Source of the DNA: an uncultured Archangium sp.
Lineage (GTDB): Bacteria > Myxococcota > Myxococcia > Myxococcales > Myxococcaceae
Assembly (NCBI GenBank): GCA_903905455.1
Contig: CAIVGN010000097.1
Span: 120,605-184,604, forward strand
Direction: 5' to 3'
Length of the DNA stretch: 64,000 nt
Shown: one piece after another, positions 24,297 to 30,839 of the stretch
How the letters are laid out: each line of letters opens with the position of its first letter
Position numbering within the stretch: position 1 is the first letter of the stretch
Position numbers and translations under genes: made by a program
The notes under the pieces: generated by a model
Told to the model about the DNA's origin: nothing
The model's input: only the letters and a program-made list of their open reading frames with translations
Databases searched by the model: none

Positions 24297-24305
24297 GAGG
24301 CGACC

Positions 24306-25376
24306 ATGTCCGAGGGTGGCGACAAGACGGAAGAGCCGTCGCAAAAGAAGATCGACGATGCCCGCAAGCAGGGCAACGTGTGGAAGAGCAAGGACCTCTC
24401 GGGCGTGGTGGCCTTCGCCGTGGCCATGAGCGTGGTCAAGGCCACCTGGGGCAGCTTCGAGACGCGCATCAAGGAACTCTTCTACTTCGCGATCGACCAC
24501 ATCGCGCACCCCGAGAACCTCGGCCTCGCCACCTCGCAGTTGATGATGCTCGCGCTGCAGGCGCTGCTGCTGCTGTGCGTGCCCATCGCCTTCTCCGCGG
24601 CCATCGCCGGCGGGCTGATGGAGTTCCTCCAGGTCGGCGCGCTGCTGGCCCTCGAAGCGGTGATGCCGAAGTTCGACAAGCTGAACCCCATCTCCGGCCT
24701 CAAGAACATGGTCGGCAAGAAGCAGCTCGTCGAGCTGATCAAGTCGATGCTCAAGCTGGGCATCACCGGCTACGTGGTCTTCGGCGTGGTGCGCGACTCG
24801 ATGAACATCGTGGTGGCCACCATCAACGGCGACGCCGCGCTGACCATGATGGTGATGGGCGAGCTGGTGTACCGCGTGTGCAACAAGGTGGTGTTGCTGC
24901 TCGTGGCCTTCTCGATCTTCGACGTCTGGTGGCAGCACAAGAGCTACATGAAGGACCAGATGATGTCGAAGGACGACGTCAAGAAGGAATACAAGGAGTC
25001 GGAAGGCGACCCGCACCACAAGGCCAAGCGCAAGGAGCTGGCCCACGAGCTGCTCGAGGGCGCGCAGATGGAGGCGGTCAAGGGCGCGGACGTGATCGTC
25101 ACCAACCCCGAGCACGTGGCCATCGCGCTCAAGTACGACAAGGTGCACGACGGCGCGCCGCGCATCATCGCCAAGGGCATCGAGCTGAAGGCCGCGAGCA
25201 TTCGCGAGCTGGCCAAGCAGTACGACGTGCCGATGCTGCGCAACATCCCCCTGGCGCACGCGCTGCTGCGCTTCGACGTCAACCAGGAGGTGCCGGAGGA
25301 GCTCTACGACGCGGTCGCCGAGGTCTTGAACTTCGTCTACCAGCTCAAGCAGGCCTCGGAGCAGCCGGCCGCTTGA
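24306..25376 (+). CDS. sctU: T3SS autocleaving switch protein SctU (FlhB family), NPEH variant
   Basis: 356 residues: start MSEGGDKTEEPSQKKIDDAR is the FlhB/SctU signature (DKTEeptpkKl.dARkkG). Four membrane helices (~30-215) and a cytoplasmic domain follow. The autocleavage site reads TNPEHVAIALKYDK (N-P near 270), with Glu where NPTH has Thr. The Asn-Pro bond is kept, so cleavage is plausible. The cytoplasmic part ends QEVPEELYDAVAEVLNFVYQ. SctU wraps the gate and switches export from early to late substrates after cleavage. A near-copy of its cleaved C-terminal part follows at 25414. Confidence 0.93.
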   Translation: MSEGGDKTEEPSQKKIDDARKQGNVWKSKDLSGVVAFAVAMSVVKATWGSFETRIKELFYFAIDHIAHPENLGLATSQLMMLALQALLLLCVPIAFSAAIAGGLMEFLQVGALLALEAVMPKFDKLNPISGLKNMVGKKQLVELIKSMLKLGITGYVVFGVVRDSMNIVVATINGDAALTMMVMGELVYRVCNKVVLLLVAFSIFDVWWQHKSYMKDQMMSKDDVKKEYKESEGDPHHKAKRKELAHELLEGAQMEAVKGADVIVTNPEHVAIALKYDKVHDGAPRIIAKGIELKAASIRELAKQYDVPMLRNIPLAHALLRFDVNQEVPEELYDAVAEVLNFVYQLKQASEQPAA

Positions 25377-25413
25377 CGGGCCCCAGTGGGCTGCATGCTA
25401 GGGTTCGCCGGGC

Positions 25414-25689
25414 ATGCCCGAAGATCCCGACATGGCCATCGCCCTCAAGTACGACCGCGAGAAGGACAACGCGCCGCGGGTCATCGCCAAGGGCATGCGG
25501 CTGAAGGCCGAGAAGATCCGCGAGATCGCCAGGGAGTACGGCATCCCCTTCATGAAGAACACGACCCTCGCCGGCGCGCTGTACCGGGTCGACGTGGGCC
25601 AGGAAGTGCCCGAGGAGCTGTACGACGCGGTGGCCGAGGTCCTGAACTTCGTCTCTGCGCTGCAGCAGCAGGCCGCCAACAAGAAGTAA
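25414..25689 (+). CDS. free-standing SctU/FlhB cytoplasmic-domain paralogue
   Basis: 91 residues that match only the cleaved cytoplasmic domain of SctU: MAIALKYDREKDNAPRVIAK aligns with VAIALKYDKVHDGAPRIIAK, and EVPEELYDAVAEVLNFV is identical in both. The chain starts MPEDPDMAIALKYD, so its second residue corresponds to the Pro just after the SctU cleavage point. It looks like a pre-cleaved version without the NPxH loop and with no membrane part. Similar FlhX/FlhB-like proteins are known beside some flagellar systems and can replace the native C-terminal part. It is a likely tandem duplication, 37 bases after sctU, with TAGGGT at 25399 as a possible -10. Confidence 0.88.
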   Translation: MPEDPDMAIALKYDREKDNAPRVIAKGMRLKAEKIREIAREYGIPFMKNTTLAGALYRVDVGQEVPEELYDAVAEVLNFVSALQQQAANKK

Positions 25690-25699
25690 GGAGTGACGC

Positions 25700-26179
25700 A
25701 TGTCGAAGATCGGTGGACAACAGCCCCGCGCCCCGGCCTGGCCCTGGGGGGGGCCCCGCGAAGTCCGCGGCAAGCTCGTCGATCGCGCGCAGCTCGAGCG
25801 CAAGAACGTCCGCAAGAAGGGCGACCCCAAGAACCCCGCGCTGGCCTCCGCCGCGCTGCTCGACTCCATCGGCCCGGCCCACTCGGCCGAAGAGCTCCGC
25901 CTGCCGCTGCCCCCGGGCCCGGCCGGCCACGACGCCGACGTCGAGGGCTACCTCGATCGCGGCGCCCTGAGCACCGTCGCCGAGCGGCTCGCCGACGCCC
26001 ACCAGGACGCCCTGCAGCGGGGCCTGGGCACCCTTCGCGCCGCGCCTGACCGCGTCGAGCGCCTCAAGTCACTGCTGGCCCGCGAGTCGTCGATGCTCGA
26101 GCTGGTCGGCGGCGTGAGCAACGACATGGCCGAGATCGAGCGTCGCCGACGCGAAGAGACCTCGACCGAGGGTTACTGA
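25700..26179 (+). CDS. unknown protein of the T3SS locus
   Basis: 159 residues, start MSKIGGQQPRAPAWPWGG. The first ~45 residues are basic and Gly/Pro-rich. The rest is helical (ALSTVAERLADAHQDALQRG, RVERLKSLLARESSMLELVG, VSNDMAEIERRRREETS). I recognise no family. A disordered N-terminus followed by helices fits exported T3SS proteins or gatekeeper-like regulators, but no motif supports either. It stands 10 bases after the SctU paralogue and its stop overlaps the next chaperone start, so it is part of the same transcript. Confidence 0.65.
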   Translation: MSKIGGQQPRAPAWPWGGPREVRGKLVDRAQLERKNVRKKGDPKNPALASAALLDSIGPAHSAEELRLPLPPGPAGHDADVEGYLDRGALSTVAERLADAHQDALQRGLGTLRAAPDRVERLKSLLARESSMLELVGGVSNDMAEIERRRREETSTEGY

Positions 26180-26631
26180 TGTCGGACGACGCGGCCCTCG
26201 CAGCACGGCTCCAGAAGTGGGCAGACGGCAAGGCGACCTTGAAGGAGGTGCGCGGCTACAGCGATGAGGAACTCTACTCAATCGCCCGCACCGGCTACTA
26301 CTTCTACTACCAGGGCAAGGTGAACGAGGCGCGCACCGTGTTCCAGGGCCTCTACGCCATCAACCCGATGGATCCGTACTTCGCCAAGGCCCTGGGCGTG
26401 GTGGAGATGGCCGCGGGCAACCCGGCCGGCGCCGTGGCCGCCTACGACGTGGCGCTCAAGCTCGCCCCCCAGGACGCCACCGCCTACCTGGGCCGCGCCG
26501 AGGTGAAGCTGCTCCAGGGGCAAAAGGTGCAGGCGCTGGAGGATTTACGCCGCGCCCAGCAGTATTCGCCGCCGCAGTCTGCGGAAAGTCTCAAGGTTTC
26601 TGCGATGTTGCAGGCCCTTGCCAGAAAATGA
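26179..26631 (+). CDS. LcrH/SycD-like TPR chaperone of the T3SS
   Basis: 150 residues from ATG 26179 in a one-base TGATG overlap. Three TPR units like those of SycD/LcrH: LYSIARTGYYFYYQGKVNEA, PYFAKALGVVEMAAGNPAGA, TAYLGRAEVKLLQGQKVQAL. A preceding N-terminal helix (LKEVRGYSDEELYSIA) corresponds to the class II chaperone dimer region. Class II chaperones bind hydrophobic translocators. The next gene, needle-like 2, has a hydrophobic N-terminal half and is its likely client. Confidence 0.8.
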   Translation: MSDDAALAARLQKWADGKATLKEVRGYSDEELYSIARTGYYFYYQGKVNEARTVFQGLYAINPMDPYFAKALGVVEMAAGNPAGAVAAYDVALKLAPQDATAYLGRAEVKLLQGQKVQALEDLRRAQQYSPPQSAESLKVSAMLQALARK

Positions 26632-26642
26632 GAATGATCCAC

Positions 26643-26669
26643 GAAACTGCCGGTGACGAGTTTCGATAA
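26643..26669 (+). promoter_or_regulatory. sigma-28-like promoter motif for needle-like gene 2
   Basis: GAAACT at 26643-26648, 15 bases, CGATAA at 26664-26669, 60 bases before the ATG at 26729. Of the three copies this is closest to the sigma-28 consensus (GAAA, 15 bases, TTCGATAA against TAAA-N15-GCCGATAA). Position and spacing match the copy at 11537. Confidence 0.7.
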
Positions 26670-26728
26670 CCTTTTCAGCAGCGCCGGGGAAATCCTTCCT
26701 CGGAAGAACCAACCAAAAGAGGCTCACC

Positions 26729-27385
26729 ATGGGTTTCCTCAGCAGCATCGCGAAGTCGGTCACCAGCGCCATCAAGACCATCGCCCCGGCCATCATCTCT
26801 GCGGTTGCTCCCGCGGCGAAGAACATCCTCTCCGGCATCGTCGGTGACGCCTTCCAGGCTGGCGGCTCGATGCTCAGCAAGCTCGCTGGCAACCTCCCGG
26901 GCCCCTTTGCCGGTCTGGCTCAGAAGCTCCTCGGCTCTGCGCTCCCCAAGCTCCAGGACATGGCGCAGGGCGGCATCGAGAAGCTGATCTCGTCGCTCGC
27001 CAGCAAGCTGACGGAGCGCTTCGCTCCCGGCGTCGGCAACATCGCGACCCCCGCGCTGCCGGATCGCGCTGACAGCATCGTCGCCAACACCCCCGCGGCG
27101 TCCTCGTCGTCGGCGGCGGCCACGGCGGCTCCTGCGGCGGCCTCCTCCTCGGCTGCGGCCACCGGCGCGGCGGACCTCGGCGGCACGGGCTCGTTCGGCG
27201 GCACGAACCTCCCCCCGAAGATGCCCACCGACTGGACCAACCAGGCGGAAGTCGCGAAGTTCCAGGCCCAGATGCAGAGCTACCAGCAGGGCATGCAGCA
27301 GATGCAGAACTACTTCCAGATGATGTCGAGCATCATCAAGTCGCAGGGCGACGCGATGAAGAGCGTCATCGGCAACCTCCGCTAA
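26729..27385 (+). CDS. needle-like T3SS export candidate 2 (hydrophobic N-terminal half)
   Basis: 218 residues. Residues ~1-100 are amphipathic/hydrophobic helices without charge clusters (IAKSVTSAIKTIAPAIISAV, GGIEKLISSLASKLTERF), then an Ala/Ser-rich linker (~115-150). The helical C-terminus is rich in Gln/Met and ends SSIIKSQGDAMKSVIGNLR. These last 19 residues match the needle-subunit C-terminus (S, K, D, S, I, N, R in register with PrgI/MxiH as remembered) and also the end of needle-like protein 1. It may combine a membrane-active, translocator-like part with a needle-like polymerisation tail. It is flanked by TPR chaperones on both sides and has its own promoter motif and terminator. 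The function is inferred. Confidence 0.6.
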   Translation: MGFLSSIAKSVTSAIKTIAPAIISAVAPAAKNILSGIVGDAFQAGGSMLSKLAGNLPGPFAGLAQKLLGSALPKLQDMAQGGIEKLISSLASKLTERFAPGVGNIATPALPDRADSIVANTPAASSSSAAATAAPAAASSSAAATGAADLGGTGSFGGTNLPPKMPTDWTNQAEVAKFQAQMQSYQQGMQQMQNYFQMMSSIIKSQGDAMKSVIGNLR

Positions 27386-27416
27386 TCTCGAAGTCGCGAC
27401 AAAAAGTTTCAGCTCG

Positions 27417-27446
27417 AGCCGGGGCCCAGTGGCCCCGGCTTTTTGC
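27417..27446 (+). terminator. intrinsic terminator after needle-like gene 2
   Basis: A perfect 10-bp stem AGCCGGGGCC / GGCCCCGGCT with loop CAGT, followed by TTTTGCTTT. Strong Rho-independent terminator 31 bases after the stop codon. Confidence 0.88.
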
Positions 27447-27502
27447 TTTGTGAAGAAGTACCCCTGTGTTTCACTTCTGCGCCCACGGGAGGGGCAATCA
27501 AC

Positions 27503-28099
27503 ATGGCAGCGACGAAGAATGAAGCGGGCAAGGCCACTGAGAATCGTGCAAACGGCACCGAGGTCGTCGGTGCGGTGACTCCGAACTGGGAGAAGCTCCT
27601 CTACACCGAGGATCGCAAGGCGCAGGTGCTCGCCGGCAAGATGACGCTGCGTGACTTCCACGCGATCAGCGGCCCCGAGATGCTGCAGATGGCCCTCATC
27701 GGCTTCCGCATGTACGAGCAGGGCAAGTACTCGGAGGCGCGGACCATCTTCTCCGGGCTCATCCAGCTCGACCCGACCGAGTCGTACTACTGCACGGCGC
27801 TCGGGGCGGTGTACCTGGCCGAAGAAGAGCTCGAGATGGCGCGCGCCTACTTCGACATCGCCATCGGCCTCAACCCCAAGGAGATCGCCCCGCTGGTGAA
27901 CCGCGGCGAAGTGAACCTCCGCGAGGGCAAGATTCTCGAGGCGGCCGAAGACTTCGCCAAGGCCGTGCAGCTCGACCCCAAGTTCGAAGACCCGCTCACG
28001 CAGCGTGCGCGCGTGCTCGCCGCGGCGGCCCTCGAGATGCTGGAGAGCGTGGAGAAGGACAACAAGAAGGACGCCCCCAAGGCGGCTCCCAAGAAGTAG
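27503..28099 (+). CDS. TPR chaperone of the T3SS, LcrH-like, with tails
   Basis: 198 residues from ATG 27503 (GGGAGGGG upstream). TPR units: MLQMALIGFRMYEQGKYSEA, SYYCTALGAVYLAEEELEMA, APLVNRGEVNLREGKILEAA. It is similar in layout to the chaperone at 26179, with a longer N-terminus and a Lys/Ala-rich tail. It is the third TPR protein in the locus and the first gene after the strong terminator, so it probably has its own promoter or is read by low read-through. Confidence 0.78.
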   Translation: MAATKNEAGKATENRANGTEVVGAVTPNWEKLLYTEDRKAQVLAGKMTLRDFHAISGPEMLQMALIGFRMYEQGKYSEARTIFSGLIQLDPTESYYCTALGAVYLAEEELEMARAYFDIAIGLNPKEIAPLVNRGEVNLREGKILEAAEDFAKAVQLDPKFEDPLTQRARVLAAAALEMLESVEKDNKKDAPKAAPKK

Positions 28100-28105
28100 T
28101 CGTCG

Positions 28106-28657
28106 ATGGCTCGCGCTCCGTCGAAGCCAGTGGAGATCGTCTACTACCCGAAGAAGGCGCGGGGGCCTGTGCCCCGGCGCCTGCAGACGGTGGAGACGGT
28201 CGTGACGGAGATCGCCGAAGAGCCGCGCCCCTCTCGCAAGGGACGCCGCACGTTGACCGACGAGACGATCGACCCCGGTGAGCAGGCCTTCGCCGACCTG
28301 GCGCGCCTGGGCCACGAGGCCTTCCAGGCGGGCCGGGCCGGGGAGGCGAAGGTCATCTTCGAGTCGCTGGTGGCCCTCGGGCGCCACGACGCCTTCGCCC
28401 ACACCATGCTGGGCACCATCCTGCTGGGCGCCCAGGAGCTCGACGCGGCGCTCGATCAGTTCGAGACCGCGCTGTCGATCGACCCCGAGGATCTCGCGGC
28501 GCTGGTCTACCGCGGGGAGATCCGGCTCTCGAGGCGCAAGGTCGCCCGGGCCGAGGAAGATCTCGGCCGCGCGGTGAAGCTGGGGCCACCGGGTGATCCC
28601 TTCGTGGCCCGGGCGAAGAAACTGCTGACGCTGGCGCGCGCAAATCGCACGGCGTGA
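28106..28657 (+). CDS. TPR chaperone-like protein of the T3SS
   Basis: 183 residues from ATG 28106, six bases after the previous stop. A basic N-terminal ~50 residues (YYPKKARGPVPRRLQTVETV) precedes TPR helices: FADLARLGHEAFQAGRAGEA, AFAHTMLGTILLGAQELDAA, AALVYRGEIRLSRRKVARAE. It is a clear relative of the two upstream chaperones, so this group probably arose by duplication. The client is unknown; the basic N-terminus could contact SctV, whose gene follows. Confidence 0.75.
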   Translation: MARAPSKPVEIVYYPKKARGPVPRRLQTVETVVTEIAEEPRPSRKGRRTLTDETIDPGEQAFADLARLGHEAFQAGRAGEAKVIFESLVALGRHDAFAHTMLGTILLGAQELDAALDQFETALSIDPEDLAALVYRGEIRLSRRKVARAEEDLGRAVKLGPPGDPFVARAKKLLTLARANRTA

Positions 28658-28683
28658 GTCGTTTCGATTAACGTCCGCCGCCG

Positions 28684-30816
28684 ATGGCTTCCTCCGTCGG
28701 TAAGAATTTCATCAACAAGTATTCGGACATCGTCCTGGCCCTGGTGGTCATGGCGATCATCGGGATGTTGATCGTCCCGCTGCCGACGTTCCTGCTCGAC
28801 ATCCTGCTGACGCTGAACATCAGCCTGTCGGTCATCATCTTGTTGATCTCGCTCTACATTCCGGGCGCGCTGCAGATCAGCGTGTTCCCCACGCTGCTGC
28901 TGATCACCACGATGTACCGGTTGGCGCTGACGGTCTCGACGACCCGACTGATCCTCTCGGTCGGTGACGCCGGCGAGGTGGTCTACGCGTTCGGTAACTT
29001 CGTCGCCCGCGGCAACTTCGTGGTCGGTGGCATCGTCTTCGTGATCCTCGTGATCGTGAACTTCATCGTCATCGCCAAGGGCTCGGAGCGCGTCGCCGAA
29101 GTGGCCGCCCGCTTCACCCTCGACGCCATGCCCGGCAAGCAGATGTCCATCGACGCCGACCTGCGCGCCGGGTCCATCGACATGGACGTCGGCAAGAAGA
29201 AGCGCCGCGACCTCGAGCGCGAGAGCCAGTTGTTCGGCGCGATGGACGGCGCCATGAAGTTCGTCAAGGGCGACGCCATCGCCGGCATCATCATCACCGT
29301 GGTGAACATCGTCGGCGGCCTGTCGATCGGCGTGCTGCAGAAGGGCATGACCGCGGGCGAGGCGGCCAAGAAGTACGCGCTGCTCACCATCGGTGACGGC
29401 CTGGTGGGCATGATCCCCGCCATCCTCATCTCCACGGCCGCCGGCATCATCGTGACGCGCGTCGGTGGCGAAGAAGAGGGCGCCCACCTCGGCAAGGACA
29501 TCAGCACCCAGCTCATCGCCTACCCCCGCGCGATCGCCATCGCCGGCGGCATGCTGATCGTGCTCGGCCTGGTGCCCGGGCTCCCGAAGATCCCCTTCCT
29601 CCTCCTGGGCAGCGCGGCCTCGGCCGGCGCCTACCTGATGTTGAAGCGCCAGAAGAAGATCGACTCCGGCGAGGTGGGCGAAGACGGCGAGGCCATCGAA
29701 GAGGGCGCGGACAAGGACGGCCAGGCCATCGAGCCGCAGCCCAAGGAGCAGATCAACCCCGACTCCGAGCTCTTCATCCCCGTGGTCACCCCGATCGTGC
29801 TCGAGGTGTCCGACGCGGTGGTGCCCTACGTCGACTCGCGGCAGGACGGCGGCAAGTTCCTCTTCGAGCTGGTGCCCTTCATGCGTGACGGGCTCTTCGT
29901 GGAACTCGGGGTGCGCTTCCCCGGCGTGCGGGCCCGCGGCAACCCCGGCCTGCCCCCCGGCGCGTACCAGATCCAGATCAACGAGGTGCCGGTAGTCACC
30001 GGCCAGGCGACCCTGGGCCACATCCTGGTCAACGACACCGTCGACCGCCTGCGCTTGATGAACGTCGAGGGCTTCGACGCGGTGAACCCCGCGACCCGGC
30101 AGCCCGCCGCCTGGGTGCCCGAGCAGAACAAGGACATGCTCGAGGCCGCCGGCCTCACCACCTGGGACGTGCCCGGCTACATGATCCTCCACCTGGCCTC
30201 GGTGCTCCGCCGGCACGCCCGCGAGTTCGTCGGCGTGCAGGAAGTGCAGACCATGCTCGACCAGCTCGAGAAGGCCTTCCCGGCGATCGTCAAGGAGGTC
30301 GTGCCCAAGGTGGTCACGGTGCTCAAGCTGACCGACATCCTCGGGCGCCTGGTGGAGGAGGAGATCTCCATCCGCGACCTGCGCGGCATCCTGCAGGCGC
30401 TGGCCGAGCAGGGGCAGCTGGAGGCCGACAGCGTGATGCTCACCGAGCACGTGCGCAGCTCGCTCAAGCGCTACGTGTCGCACAAGTACGCGCGCGGGAC
30501 GAACACCCTGGTGGTCTACCTGCTCGACCCGCAGATCGAAGACGCGATCCGCAGCTCCATCAAGCGCACCTCGGCGGGCACCCACCTCGCCCTCGAGCCC
30601 GACATCGCGCAGGAGATCGTCCAGGCGGTGAAGAACGAGTGCGGCCACCTGCCGCCCACCGCGCAGCGCCCGGTGATCCTCACCTCGATGGACATCCGCC
30701 GCTACGTGCGCAAGCTGCTCGAGTACGAGTTCAACCCGCCGTTCTCGGTGGTGAGCTACCAGGAGCTGTCGCCGGAGCTCAACATCCAGCCCGTGGCGCG
30801 CATCAGCACCCGGTGA
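28684..30816 (+). CDS. sctV: T3SS export gate protein SctV (FlhA family)
   Basis: 710 residues, family-typical. Eight membrane helices fill ~15-320. The FHIPEP family core is intact (STTRLILSVGDAGEVVYAFG, FTLDAMPGKQMSIDADLRAG). The cytoplasmic domain (~350-710) forms the nonameric ring that receives chaperone-substrate complexes (VQEVQTMLDQLEKAFPAIVK, LVEEEISIRDLRGILQALAE). It is last in the locus, matching flhA after flhB in flagellar clusters. GTTTCGATTAAC lies just upstream and resembles the CGATAA boxes, but the matching upstream half is missing. Confidence 0.95.
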   Translation: MASSVGKNFINKYSDIVLALVVMAIIGMLIVPLPTFLLDILLTLNISLSVIILLISLYIPGALQISVFPTLLLITTMYRLALTVSTTRLILSVGDAGEVVYAFGNFVARGNFVVGGIVFVILVIVNFIVIAKGSERVAEVAARFTLDAMPGKQMSIDADLRAGSIDMDVGKKKRRDLERESQLFGAMDGAMKFVKGDAIAGIIITVVNIVGGLSIGVLQKGMTAGEAAKKYALLTIGDGLVGMIPAILISTAAGIIVTRVGGEEEGAHLGKDISTQLIAYPRAIAIAGGMLIVLGLVPGLPKIPFLLLGSAASAGAYLMLKRQKKIDSGEVGEDGEAIEEGADKDGQAIEPQPKEQINPDSELFIPVVTPIVLEVSDAVVPYVDSRQDGGKFLFELVPFMRDGLFVELGVRFPGVRARGNPGLPPGAYQIQINEVPVVTGQATLGHILVNDTVDRLRLMNVEGFDAVNPATRQPAAWVPEQNKDMLEAAGLTTWDVPGYMILHLASVLRRHAREFVGVQEVQTMLDQLEKAFPAIVKEVVPKVVTVLKLTDILGRLVEEEISIRDLRGILQALAEQGQLEADSVMLTEHVRSSLKRYVSHKYARGTNTLVVYLLDPQIEDAIRSSIKRTSAGTHLALEPDIAQEIVQAVKNECGHLPPTAQRPVILTSMDIRRYVRKLLEYEFNPPFSVVSYQELSPELNIQPVARISTR

Positions 30817-30839
30817 ACCGCGGCCTCGCCGCCTTTGGC

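Noticed and set aside
28659..28672. A fourth CGATAA-type promoter before sctV (GTTTCGATTAAC).
   Set aside because: The box has an extra T, and the GMAACT half is absent at the required distance (ATCGCA there), so it was not counted with the three exact copies.
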